From Streptomyces sp. M41(2017) (GTDB taxonomy: Bacteria > Actinomycetota > Actinomycetes > Streptomycetales > Streptomycetaceae): a stretch of 64,000 nt of DNA. Positions 1-8,009 of the stretch are shown here, in pieces. The position numbers were made by a program, and so were the translations under genes. The notes under the pieces were generated by a model. That model made no database searches and was not told the DNA's origin. It saw only the letters and a program-made list of their open reading frames with translations. Within the stretch, counting starts at the first letter, position 1; every line of letters begins with the position of its first letter. Where the stretch lies: the NCBI RefSeq assembly GCF_002078175.1, contig NZ_MWFK01000001.1, positions 1,612,001-1,676,000 on the forward strand, in the 5' to 3' direction.

Positions 1-727
1 AGCCCATCAGACGCTCGCCCTTGTCGAGGGCCTGGCGGACGTACGCGTCGGCGTCACCGGTGCGCTCGATCTCCTCGATCATGCCGAGGACCCGGGAGGG
101 CGCGCCGCCGTGCAGCGGACCCGACATGGCCCCCACCGCTCCGGACAGCGCCGCCGCCACGTCCGCGCCCGTCGAGGCGATCACCCGCGCGGTGAACGTC
201 GACGCGTTCATGCCGTGCTCGGCGGCCGACGTCCAGTACGCGTCGACCGCGGCGACGTGCTTCGGGTCGGGCTCGCCGCGCCAGCGGATCATGAACCGCT
301 CGACGACGGACTGCGCCTTGTCGATCTCGCTCTGCGGAACCATCGCGTGGCCCTGCCCGCGGGCGGACTGGGCGACGTACGACAGCGCCATCACGGCGGC
401 GCGCGCGAGGTCCTCGCGGGCCTGCCGCTCGTCGATGTCGAGGAGCGGTTTGAGGCCCCAGACGGGCGCGAGCATGGCGAGCGCGGACTGCACGTCGACA
501 CGGATGTCGCCGGAGTGGACGGGGATCGGGAACGGCTCGGCGGGCGGCAGGCCGGGGTTGAAGGCGCCGTCGACGAGGAGCCCCCACACGTTCCCGAAGG
601 AGACGTGGCCGACCAGGTCCTCGATGTCGACGCCCCGGTACCGGAGTGCGCCGCCCTCCTTGTCCGGTTCGGCGATCTCCGTCTCGAACGCGACGACTCC
701 TTCGAGTCCGGGTACGAAGTCGGACAT
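1..727 (-). CDS. citA: Citrate synthase 2 (C-terminus beyond window)
   Basis: Type II-like citrate synthase that condenses acetyl-CoA with oxaloacetate. Only the first 242 residues lie in the window; homologues are about 360-430 aa, so the C-terminal third with the catalytic Asp is missing because of the window edge, not a mutation. The N-terminus reads [18 protein letters not shown], followed by the family block [14 protein letters not shown] (27-40). Two candidate active-site histidines are visible: [10 protein letters not shown] (His171) and GPLHGGAP (His206). The ATG is preceded by GAGGAG about 7 bases upstream. It is divergent from pdxH. The paralogue class (citA, not the main gltA-type enzyme) is inferred from its short, CitA-like N-terminus. 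Confidence 0.9.
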   Translation of the reverse strand, partial: MSDFVPGLEGVVAFETEIAEPDKEGGALRYRGVDIEDLVGHVSFGNVWGLLVDGAFNPGLPPAEPFPIPVHSGDIRVDVQSALAMLAPVWGLKPLLDIDERQAREDLARAAVMALSYVAQSARGQGHAMVPQSEIDKAQSVVERFMIRWRGEPDPKHVAAVDAYWTSAAEHGMNASTFTARVIASTGADVAAALSGAVGAMSGPLHGGAPSRVLGMIEEIERTGDADAYVRQALDKGERLMG

Positions 728-1063
728 CAGGCGGCTCCTCGTGACGTGTTCGGCAGATGGTGTTGTCGGGGCGCGCACGCCCCTGTCCCACCGGGTGGGT
801 GCCGGTCGGCGGTCGTGCGGTCCGCACACCGGATCCACGGTCGTTTCCGAAGACTCTCGAATACTCTTCGAAGAACCCTCGCCGACTCGCGGTCCGAAGC
901 GGACACCCCGGTCATGCCCCGTGCGGCCGGTCATCCAACCGGAACGGCCCCAGCACGATATCTCCGGGTGCCTGCTTTGGGGAGAGTCCGCGGCACTCAG
1001 TGCCACCACGTGACGAAGCACACCCGCCCCCGGGAGCCGCCCCGCATACGGCAGGATGGCCGC
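728..1063. promoter_or_regulatory. Divergent citA/pdxH intergenic region
   Basis: 336 bases without a convincing gene. It holds the citA ribosome binding site at its left edge and a 10-bp palindrome TCTTCGAAGA at 865-874 in a locally AT-richer stretch (about 845-880), which may be promoter or operator sequence. At its right edge CAGGAT (1052-1057) is followed six bases later by the pdxH GTG, the spacing of a leaderless Streptomyces promoter. No conserved -35 was seen. Confidence 0.45.
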
Positions 1064-1810
1064 GTGAACGATCGTTTCCCGGACGAATCCGCAGCCGAAC
1101 CCCTCATCCGCCGCGCCGCAGAGACGGCCGAGGGCCTCGACGAGAGCGACCTCGCCCCGGACCCCGCCGCGATGCGCGCCCACTACCGCGCCGAGGGCCT
1201 CGACGAGAGCGACCTCGCCCCGCACCCCATGGAACAGTTCGCCCGCTGGTTCCGGCAGGCCGCCCAGGCGGCCCTGCACGGCTTCGTCCACGAACCCAAC
1301 GCGATGGTCGTGTCCACCGCCGACGCCGACGGCCGCCCCAGCTCCCGCACCGTGCTGCTCAAGCAGTACGACGAACACGGCTTCGTCTTCTACACCAACT
1401 ACGGCTCCCGCAAGGCCCGTGAACTGGCCGAGAACCCGTACATCTCGCTGCTGTTCCCCTGGCACCCGCTCGCCCGGCAGGTCATCGTCACCGGAACGGC
1501 CCGCCGCACCGGACGCGACGAGACCGCCGCCTACTTCCGCACCCGTCCGCACGGCTCCCAGCTCGGCGCCTGGGCCAGCACCCAGTCCACCGTCATCGAC
1601 GCACGCAGCGAACTCGACGCCACCTACGAGGAGTTGAGCGCCCGCTACCCCGAGGGCGAACAAGTGCCGGTGCCGCCGCACTGGGGCGGATTCCGGATCG
1701 CGCCGCAGAGCGTGGAGTTCTGGCAGGGCCGCGAGAACCGTCTCCACGACCGGCTCCGCTACGTCGCCGAGACCGACGGCAGCTGGCGCCGCGAACGCCT
1801 CAGCCCCTGA
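1064..1810 (+). CDS. pdxH: Pyridoxamine 5'-phosphate oxidase
   Basis: FMN-dependent oxidase making pyridoxal 5'-phosphate from PNP or PMP (vitamin B6 salvage); 248 aa. The flavin-binding split-barrel signature runs [20 protein letters not shown], and the C-terminal dimerisation domain contains [15 protein letters not shown]. The GTG start follows a -10-like CAGGAT by six bases. The N-terminus is odd: [11 protein letters not shown] occurs twice, at residues 22-32 and 43-53, encoded by a perfect 33-base direct repeat. The second copy is the normal family N-terminus (YRAEGL..DLAPHP). The first, together with residues 1-21, is an extra extension compared with typical 210-230 aa homologues. The catalytic body looks intact. 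Confidence 0.93.
   Translation: MNDRFPDESAAEPLIRRAAETAEGLDESDLAPDPAAMRAHYRAEGLDESDLAPHPMEQFARWFRQAAQAALHGFVHEPNAMVVSTADADGRPSSRTVLLKQYDEHGFVFYTNYGSRKARELAENPYISLLFPWHPLARQVIVTGTARRTGRDETAAYFRTRPHGSQLGAWASTQSTVIDARSELDATYEELSARYPEGEQVPVPPHWGGFRIAPQSVEFWQGRENRLHDRLRYVAETDGSWRRERLSP
1127..1222 (+). repeat. 33-bp perfect direct repeat inside pdxH
   Basis: Positions 1127-1159 and 1190-1222 are identical over 33 bases, starting gccgagggcctcgacg. The offset is 63 bases, so the reading frame is kept. The repeat duplicates the [11 protein letters not shown] segment of the protein. Confidence 0.95.
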
Positions 1811-1959
1811 ACCCGTACGACCGGACGGGGCCTACGAGCGGACGGGACCGGACGACGGACGGGGCCCCTGCGACCGGCGGCCGGACGACGGACGGGGCCG
1901 GGGCCGGACGACCGGCACGCTGGCTCCGGCCGACGAAGGTGACGCGAGGCCGCGAGCCG
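1811..1959. repeat. Convergent intergenic region with 19-bp direct repeats
   Basis: The space between the convergent pdxH and tetR genes is built of degenerate GGACGGGGCC-type units. CCGGACGACGGACGGGGCC occurs perfectly at 1848-1866 and 1881-1899, with partial copies around 1818-1832 and 1903-1914. No gene was seen. Confidence 0.7.
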
Positions 1960-2568
1960 TCAGCCCAGGGCCTCGTCCACGATCACGCCCCACTGCGCCA
2001 CCACCCGCTCCCGGCGCGCCCCGTCGTCCGTGAGCAGGTTCGCCAGGCCCAGACCCCGCGCCATGTCCAGCAGACCCTGCACCGTCTCCCGCACCCCCGG
2101 CCGCGACTCGTCCGCGCCCAGCAGATCCACCGCGATCCGGTGACTCTCCCGGCCGACCCGGGCCTCCAGTTCGGTGACCCGCGCCCGCAACTGCTCCTCG
2201 TCGGACGCCGCCACCCACAGATGCAGCGCCGCCCGGAACAACGGCCCCGTATAGAGACCGACCAGCGCCGCGACCACGGCCCGCCGGTCGGCCGCACCCT
2301 CCGGGAACAGGGCGCGCAACGCCGTCGACCGCTCCTCCGCGACATACTCCACCGCCGCTGTGAACAGGTCCTCCCGCGTCGGGAAGTGATGCTGCGCCGC
2401 CCCCCGCGACACACCGGCCCGCTCCGCGACGACGGACACCGTGGAACCCGCCCAGCCGTACTCGGCCAGACACGCCACCGCCGCGGCCAGCAGCCGCTGC
2501 CGGGTCGCCCGGCTGCGGTCCTGCTTCGGCTCGTGCGGCACCCGAGCCGCAGGCTCCGCCGCGCTCAC
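1960..2568 (-). CDS. TetR/AcrR-family regulator, last gene of the catabolic operon
   Basis: One-component repressor of about 202 aa. The N-terminal helix-turn-helix is visible as VSVVAERAGVSRGAAQHHF followed by PTREDLFTAA; the C-terminal ligand domain is variable. The preferred start is the GTG at 2568, which overlaps the enoyl-CoA hydratase stop as GTGA; an in-frame ATG at 2577 is the alternative. As the distal gene of an eight-gene CoA-ester operon it probably controls that operon, binding an acyl-CoA or free acid. The perfect palindrome at 12186-12199 in the operon promoter is the best candidate operator (inference). Confidence 0.88.
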   Translation of the reverse strand: MSAAEPAARVPHEPKQDRSRATRQRLLAAAVACLAEYGWAGSTVSVVAERAGVSRGAAQHHFPTREDLFTAAVEYVAEERSTALRALFPEGAADRRAVVAALVGLYTGPLFRAALHLWVAASDEEQLRARVTELEARVGRESHRIAVDLLGADESRPGVRETVQGLLDMARGLGLANLLTDDGARRERVVAQWGVIVDEALG

Positions 2569-3299
2569 ACCACCCATGCGGGATCCCGTCGTTCGAGGAA
2601 GGCCGACATCCCCTCGCGCGCCTCGCCCGAGGAGAACAGCCGGGCCGAGAGCGCGGTCAGATCCGCCGCGTCCCGGTCGAAGGCCTCCAGCACCTTAGCC
2701 GTGAGCAGCGCCTTCGTCTCCGCCAGACCCTGCGGCGAGGACCGGCGCAGCCCGTCCAGCAGCGGCGCCAGCACGGCGTCCACCTCGTCACCGGCCGCCG
2801 TCAGCAGCCCCGCACGGACCGCCTCCGCCCCGTCGAACCGCTCCCCCGTCAGGTAGTAGCGGGCCAGCACCCGCGGATCGCAGCGCGGCAGCAACGGCAA
2901 CGAGATGACCGCCGGAGCGACCCCGATCCGCACCTCCGTGAACGCGAACGTCGCCGCACCGCCCGCCACCGCCAGATCACACGCACCGAGCAGCCCCAGA
3001 CCACCCGCCCGCACATGACCCTCCACCCGCGCCACCACCGGCTTGCGCAACGCCACGATCCGCCGCAACAGCCCCACGAGGGCGTCCGGATCCGGCGGAT
3101 CCCGCAGATCGGCACCCGCACAGAACGTGTTCCCGGTGTGCGTCAGCACCACCGCGCGCACCACGTCGTCCTTCTCGCACTCCACCAGCGCCTCGGCCAG
3201 CTCACCCACCAGCACCGCCGACAGCGCGTTCCGGTTCGCCGGCGCGTCCAGCGTCAGCGTCGCCACCGCCCGCTCGCACCCCACCACGACCACCGTCAC
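2565..3299 (-). CDS. Enoyl-CoA hydratase/isomerase family protein
   Basis: Crotonase-fold protein of 244 aa that would add water to a 2-enoyl-CoA. The oxyanion-hole region reads NTFCAGADLRD near residues 56-66, followed by the second crotonase helix region around GHVRAGGLGLLGACDLAVAG. Its GTG start overlaps the stop of the acyl-CoA synthetase gene by four bases (GTGA), indicating translational coupling. In this operon it may hydrate the carboxylated intermediate, the role played by AtuE in acyclic terpene degradation; this assignment rests on context only. Confidence 0.88.
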   Translation of the reverse strand: MTVVVVGCERAVATLTLDAPANRNALSAVLVGELAEALVECEKDDVVRAVVLTHTGNTFCAGADLRDPPDPDALVGLLRRIVALRKPVVARVEGHVRAGGLGLLGACDLAVAGGAATFAFTEVRIGVAPAVISLPLLPRCDPRVLARYYLTGERFDGAEAVRAGLLTAAGDEVDAVLAPLLDGLRRSSPQGLAETKALLTAKVLEAFDRDAADLTALSARLFSSGEAREGMSAFLERRDPAWVV

Positions 3300-4861
3300 G
3301 ACCGCCCCCGCAGCTCACGGCGCAGGATCTTCCCCGAAGCCGCCCGCGGCACCCCGTCGAGGAACGTCACCCGACGCACCCGCTTGTACGGCGCCACCCG
3401 CTCCGCGACGTACATCATCACCTCGCCCTCCGACAGGTCCGGCGCCGACGGCTGCCGCACCACGAACGCGTGCGGCACCTCGTTGTGGTCCTCGTTGTAG
3501 GCCCCCACCACCGCCGCGTCCGCTATCCCCGGATGCGTCAGCAACAGGGCCTCCAACTCCGCCGGAGCGACCTGGAAACCCTTGTACTTGATCAGCTCCT
3601 TCACCCGGTCCACCACGAACAGCCAGCCCTCCGCGTCCACATGACCGACATCCCCCGTGTGCAGCCAGCCGTCCGCGTCGATCATCGCCGCCGTCGCGTC
3701 CGGCCGCCCCAGATAGCCCTTCATCACCTGCGGACCCCGGATGACGATCTCCCCCGCCTCACCGACCCCCAGATCCCGGCCCGGATCCTCCAGCGACACG
3801 ATCCGCATCTCCGTACCCGCGATCAGCTTCCCCACCGTCCCCGCCGGAGGATCCACCGCGTCCAGCGGAACGACATGCGTCCCCGGCGACAACTCCGTCA
3901 TCCCGTACGCCTGACCCACCGGCGGCAGCCCCAGCCGCGCCGAACACGCCGCCGCCAGACCCGCGTCCAGCGGAGCCGCCGAACAGATGATGTACCGCAA
4001 CGACGACAGGTCGTACTCCGCGACCGCCGGATGCTTCGCCAACGCCAGCACGATCGGCGGCGCCACGTACAACGCCGTGATCCGATGCTCCTGGATCGCC
4101 CGCAGAAACTGGTCCAGCTCGAACCGCGGCAGCACCACCACCGTCGCACCCTGCCGCAAAGGCGCGTTCATCAACGCCGTCAGACCGTAGATGTGGAAGA
4201 ACGGCAGCACCGCCAGCACCCGCTCCCCCGCCTCCATCGGGATCAGCGGCGACAACTGCGCCAGATTCGTCCCGATCGAACGGTGCGTGAGCATCACCCC
4301 CTTCGGCACCCCCGTCGTCCCCGACGAGTACGGCAACGCCGCCACGTCCACCACCGCGTCGATGACCACCTCCGGCTCCGGCGCCGAACCACCCAGCAGC
4401 TCCGCCAGCGAACGCACCCCCGGCGCCCGGTCGCACACGAAGATCTCCCGCACACCGCCCGCCAGTTCGGCCGCCCGCCGCGCCACCTCCAACAACGGCG
4501 ACACCGTCACCACCCACCGCGCCGAACAGTCCCGCAACTGCTTCGCGAACTCCTCCGGCGTCGCCAGCGGATGCACCGTCGTCACCGACGCACCCGCCCG
4601 CGTCGCCCCGTAGAACACCGTCGGGAACGCGATCGTGTTCGGACTGTGCAGCGCAAGCACATCCCCCTTGCGCAGCCCCGCCTCCACCAGAGCAGCCGCC
4701 AACCGGCGATGGAACAGATCGAGTTGCCCGTACGTGAGCGTCGTGCCGTCCACCCCGTCGACCAGCGCCGGCACCTCACCCCACTCACCGGCACGACCGA
4801 GCACCGCCTCGTGGATCGGCTCCTCGACCGCCGGAACATCTGCGTACTCGCTACGGAACAC
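3296..4861 (-). CDS. Acyl-CoA synthetase (4-coumarate:CoA ligase-like)
   Basis: AMP-forming ligase of 521 aa that activates a carboxylic acid to its CoA thioester. The AMP-binding P-loop-like motif LPYSSGTTGVPKGVMLTHRS is near residue 175, the second core motif YGMTELSP near 318, and the C-terminal hinge and lysine-bearing end motif near ELIKYKGFQVAPAELE and AASGKILRREL. The GTG start has a strong GAGGAGG ribosome binding site six bases upstream. It lies 17 bases after the acyl-CoA dehydrogenase gene and would start the pathway by loading the substrate onto CoA. The substrate cannot be read from sequence. Confidence 0.92.
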   Translation of the reverse strand: MFRSEYADVPAVEEPIHEAVLGRAGEWGEVPALVDGVDGTTLTYGQLDLFHRRLAAALVEAGLRKGDVLALHSPNTIAFPTVFYGATRAGASVTTVHPLATPEEFAKQLRDCSARWVVTVSPLLEVARRAAELAGGVREIFVCDRAPGVRSLAELLGGSAPEPEVVIDAVVDVAALPYSSGTTGVPKGVMLTHRSIGTNLAQLSPLIPMEAGERVLAVLPFFHIYGLTALMNAPLRQGATVVVLPRFELDQFLRAIQEHRITALYVAPPIVLALAKHPAVAEYDLSSLRYIICSAAPLDAGLAAACSARLGLPPVGQAYGMTELSPGTHVVPLDAVDPPAGTVGKLIAGTEMRIVSLEDPGRDLGVGEAGEIVIRGPQVMKGYLGRPDATAAMIDADGWLHTGDVGHVDAEGWLFVVDRVKELIKYKGFQVAPAELEALLLTHPGIADAAVVGAYNEDHNEVPHAFVVRQPSAPDLSEGEVMMYVAERVAPYKRVRRVTFLDGVPRAASGKILRRELRGRS

Positions 4862-4878
4862 AGTTCCTCCTCAGACGC

Positions 4879-6042
4879 TCAGTACGACTTGGGCAGACCC
4901 AGGGTCTGATGGGAGACGTAGTTCAGAATCATCTCCCTGCTGACCGGCGCGATACGAGACACGCGCGACGCCGTAATCAGCGACGCCAGACCGAACTCCC
5001 GCGTCAGACCGTTCCCGCCCAGCGTGTGCACCGCCTGGTCCACCGCCCGCACACACGCCTCACCCGCCGCGTACTTCGCCATGTTCGCCGCCTCACCCGC
5101 CCCCACGTCGTCCCCCTCGTCGTACAGGAACGCCGCCTTCTGCATCATCAGCCGCGCCAGCTCCACCTCGATGTGCGCCTGCGCCAACGGATGCGCGATC
5201 GCCTGATGCGCCCCGATCGGCGCCCTCCACACCGTCCGCTCCCGCGCGTACTCCACCGCCCGCGCCAGCGCGTACCGCCCCATGCCGATCGCGAACGCCG
5301 CCGTCATCACCCGCTCCGGATTCAGCCCCGCGAACAACTGCAGCAACCCCGCGTCCTCATGACCCACCAGCGCGCCCGCCGGCAACCGCACCTCGTCCAG
5401 CGTCAGCTCGAACTGCTTCTCCGCACCGTGCAGCTCCATGTCGATCTGCCGCCGCCCGAACCCCTCCGCATCCCGCGGCACGATGAACAGACACGGCTTC
5501 AGACTCCCCGTCCGCGCATCCTCCGTACGCCCCACGATCAACGTCGCGTCCGCGATGTCCACCCCCGAGATGAACACCTTCCGCCCGCTCAGCACCCAGT
5601 CCGTACCGTCCCGACGGGCCGTCGTCGTGATCCGGTGCGAGTTCGACCCCGCGTCCGGCTCCGTGATCCCGAACGCCATCGTCCGCGAACCGTCCGACAA
5701 CCCCGGCAGCCACGCCCGCTTCTGCTCCTCCGTACCGAACCGGGCGATCACCGTCCCGCAGATCGCCGGCGACACCACCATCATCAGCAGCGGACACCCC
5801 GCCGCCCCCAGCTCCTCCAGGACGATCGACAGCTCCGCTATCCCACCGCCCCCACCGCCGTACTCCTCCGGCAGGTTCACCCCCAGATAGCCGAGCTTCC
5901 CCGCCTCCGACCACAACGCGTCCGGATGTCCCCCCTCCGCGACGACCTTCGCCAGATACTCCCGGCCGTACCGCCTGCCCAGCGCGGCGACGGCCGATCG
6001 AAGCGCCTTGTGTTCATCGGTCTCGGTGACAGCAGCACTCAT
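4879..6042 (-). CDS. Acyl-CoA dehydrogenase
   Basis: FAD flavoprotein of 387 aa that introduces an alpha,beta double bond into an acyl-CoA and passes electrons to ETF. The family block MAFGITEPDAGSNSHRITTT is near residue 115, and the C-terminal domain includes QAVHTLGGNGLTREFGL and ends EMILNYVSHQTLGLPKSY. The ATG is preceded by GAGGAG. Citronellyl-CoA dehydrogenase AtuD and isovaleryl-type enzymes are close functional models. An 87-base gap before the gene contains an octanucleotide repeat (6067-6097), the only sizeable gap inside the operon. Confidence 0.93.
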   Translation of the reverse strand: MSAAVTETDEHKALRSAVAALGRRYGREYLAKVVAEGGHPDALWSEAGKLGYLGVNLPEEYGGGGGGIAELSIVLEELGAAGCPLLMMVVSPAICGTVIARFGTEEQKRAWLPGLSDGSRTMAFGITEPDAGSNSHRITTTARRDGTDWVLSGRKVFISGVDIADATLIVGRTEDARTGSLKPCLFIVPRDAEGFGRRQIDMELHGAEKQFELTLDEVRLPAGALVGHEDAGLLQLFAGLNPERVMTAAFAIGMGRYALARAVEYARERTVWRAPIGAHQAIAHPLAQAHIEVELARLMMQKAAFLYDEGDDVGAGEAANMAKYAAGEACVRAVDQAVHTLGGNGLTREFGLASLITASRVSRIAPVSREMILNYVSHQTLGLPKSY

Positions 6043-6066
6043 GAGGGCTCCTCAGAACGATCGGAA

Positions 6067-6097
6067 CGGAGAAACGGAGAAACGGAGAAACGGAGAG
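6067..6097 (-). repeat. Octanucleotide tandem repeat before the acyl-CoA dehydrogenase
   Basis: The 8-base unit CGGAGAAA is repeated 3.75 times in perfect register on the plus strand. In the operon mRNA this is a run of UUUCUCCG units lying about 25 bases upstream of the GAGGAG ribosome binding site of the dehydrogenase gene. Confidence 0.9.
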
Positions 6098-6129
6098 AAC
6101 TTCCTGAACGCACCTGATCCACTGCGGAG

Positions 6130-8001
6130 TTACGACACCGACTCCGGCAGCCCCTCGCCCCCCGCCTCCCGCACGACGGCCAGCAGGGCACCCACCTCCA
6201 CCTGCTGCCCGACCGCGACCCGCAACGCCGTCAACGTCCCCGCCGCGGGCGCCGAGATCCGGTGCTCCATCTTCATCGCCTCCAGCCACAACAACGGCTC
6301 ACCCGCACCGACTTCGGACCCCACCACGAGACCCTCCGCCACCCGGACCACCGTCCCCGGCATCGGCGCCAGCAACGACCCCGGCGCCCGGTCCGCCGCC
6401 GCGTCCGGGAAACGCGGCACCACCGTCAGCACCACGTCGTTCACGAACACCCGGCCGTCCCCGTACGCCGCGACCGCGAACGCCCGACGCACACCGTCCA
6501 CCTCCAGCACCACCCGACCCGCGTCGACGTGCAGCACCCGCACCCCGTCCGCCACCGGACCCCGACGCGTGTACCGGTACGCCGCCTCGTGCTCCACCCC
6601 CGCCATCCGGTACCGCTTCACCAACGGCTGCGACGCCACGTTCCGCCAGCCACCGAACCGCGACCGCCCGAACCCGTCCGCCAACGCCGCCGCCAACGGC
6701 GCCAGCCGGTCCACCACCGGCTCCGTCAACGCCTCCAGATGACGCTCGTAGAACCCCGTGTCCATCCGGGCCCCCACGAACTCCTCGTGCCGCAACGACC
6801 GCACCAGCAGATCCCGGTTCGTCACCGGCCCGTGCACCACCGCCCGCTCCAGCGCACCCGCCAGCTTCCGCACCGCCGCCGCCCGCGACCCCGCATGCGC
6901 GACGACCTTCGCCAGCATCGGGTCGTAATGCACCCCCACCACGTCACCGCCGACGACACCCGTGTCCAGCCGCACACCCTCCGGCACCCCGAACCGGTGC
7001 AGCCGACCCGTCTGCGGCGCCCAACCGGACGCCGGATCCTCCGCGTACAACCGGGCCTCCACCGCATGCCCCCGCGCCACCGGAGGCTCCCCCTCCAACC
7101 GCTCCCCCTCCGCCACCCGCAACTGCAACGCCACCAGATCGACCCCGAACACCGCCTCCGTCACCGGATGCTCCACCTGGAGCCGCGTGTTCATCTCCAG
7201 AAAATGCGCCCGCCCGTCCGCGACCAGGAACTCCACCGTCCCCGCACCCACGTAGTCCACCGCACGCGCCGCCCGCACCGCCAACTCGTACAACGACTCC
7301 GTCAGACCACCCAGACCCGGCGCCGGCGCCTCCTCGATCACCTTCTGATGCCGCCGCTGCAACGAACAGTCCCGCGTCCCGAGCGGCCACACCGTCCCGT
7401 ACGCGTCCGCCAGGATCTGCACCTCCACATGCCGGCCGCCCTCCACGAACGGCTCGACGAACACCTCACCGTCCCCGAACGCGCTCAGCGCCTCCGCCCG
7501 CGCCCCCTCCAACGCCCCGTCCAGCTCCGCGAGATCACGAACAACCCGCATCCCCCGCCCGCCACCCCCCGCGGCCGCCTTCACCAGCACCGGCAGATCC
7601 CCCGCCGTCACCCGCTCCAACGGCGCCAGCCCCATCAGCTTCTTCGCCCGCGTCTTCGACGCCATCGACTCGATCGCCTCCGGCGACGGACCCACCCACA
7701 CCAGCCCCGCCTCAAGCACCGCCCGCGCGAAATCCGCGTTCTCCGACAGGAACCCGTACCCCGGATGCACCGCGTCCGCCCCCGCACGCAACGCCGCCGC
7801 CACGATCAGATCCCCCCGCAGATACGTCTCCGCGGGCGAAGCACCCGGCAACCGCACCACCACATCCGCATCCCGCGCATGCAACGCACCCTCATCGGCG
7901 TCCGAACACACCGCCACCGTCCGCACCCCCAGCTCACGACACGTACGGAACACCCGACAGGCGATCTCGCCCCGGTTCGCCACCAACAGACTCGAAATCA
8001 C
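6130..8001 (-). CDS. Acyl-CoA carboxylase alpha subunit (biotin carboxylase + BCCP)
   Basis: Fused biotin carboxylase and biotin carrier protein, 623 aa, supplying carboxybiotin to the adjacent beta subunit. The N-terminus ISSLLVANRGEIACRVFRT is the biotin carboxylase start. The ATP-grasp glycine-rich loop VKAAAGGGGRGMR is followed by EMNTRLQVEHPVTE. The biotin attachment motif EAMKMEH is about 40 residues from the C-terminus. I chose the GTG at 8001, which has GAGGG upstream; a GTG at 8013 overlaps the beta-subunit stop but lacks a ribosome binding site. The architecture matches methylcrotonyl-, geranyl- or propionyl-CoA carboxylases; the AtuA neighbour favours a branched or isoprenoid substrate. 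Confidence 0.93.
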   Translation of the reverse strand: MISSLLVANRGEIACRVFRTCRELGVRTVAVCSDADEGALHARDADVVVRLPGASPAETYLRGDLIVAAALRAGADAVHPGYGFLSENADFARAVLEAGLVWVGPSPEAIESMASKTRAKKLMGLAPLERVTAGDLPVLVKAAAGGGGRGMRVVRDLAELDGALEGARAEALSAFGDGEVFVEPFVEGGRHVEVQILADAYGTVWPLGTRDCSLQRRHQKVIEEAPAPGLGGLTESLYELAVRAARAVDYVGAGTVEFLVADGRAHFLEMNTRLQVEHPVTEAVFGVDLVALQLRVAEGERLEGEPPVARGHAVEARLYAEDPASGWAPQTGRLHRFGVPEGVRLDTGVVGGDVVGVHYDPMLAKVVAHAGSRAAAVRKLAGALERAVVHGPVTNRDLLVRSLRHEEFVGARMDTGFYERHLEALTEPVVDRLAPLAAALADGFGRSRFGGWRNVASQPLVKRYRMAGVEHEAAYRYTRRGPVADGVRVLHVDAGRVVLEVDGVRRAFAVAAYGDGRVFVNDVVLTVVPRFPDAAADRAPGSLLAPMPGTVVRVAEGLVVGSEVGAGEPLLWLEAMKMEHRISAPAAGTLTALRVAVGQQVEVGALLAVVREAGGEGLPESVS

Positions 8002-8009
8002 GGGAACCC

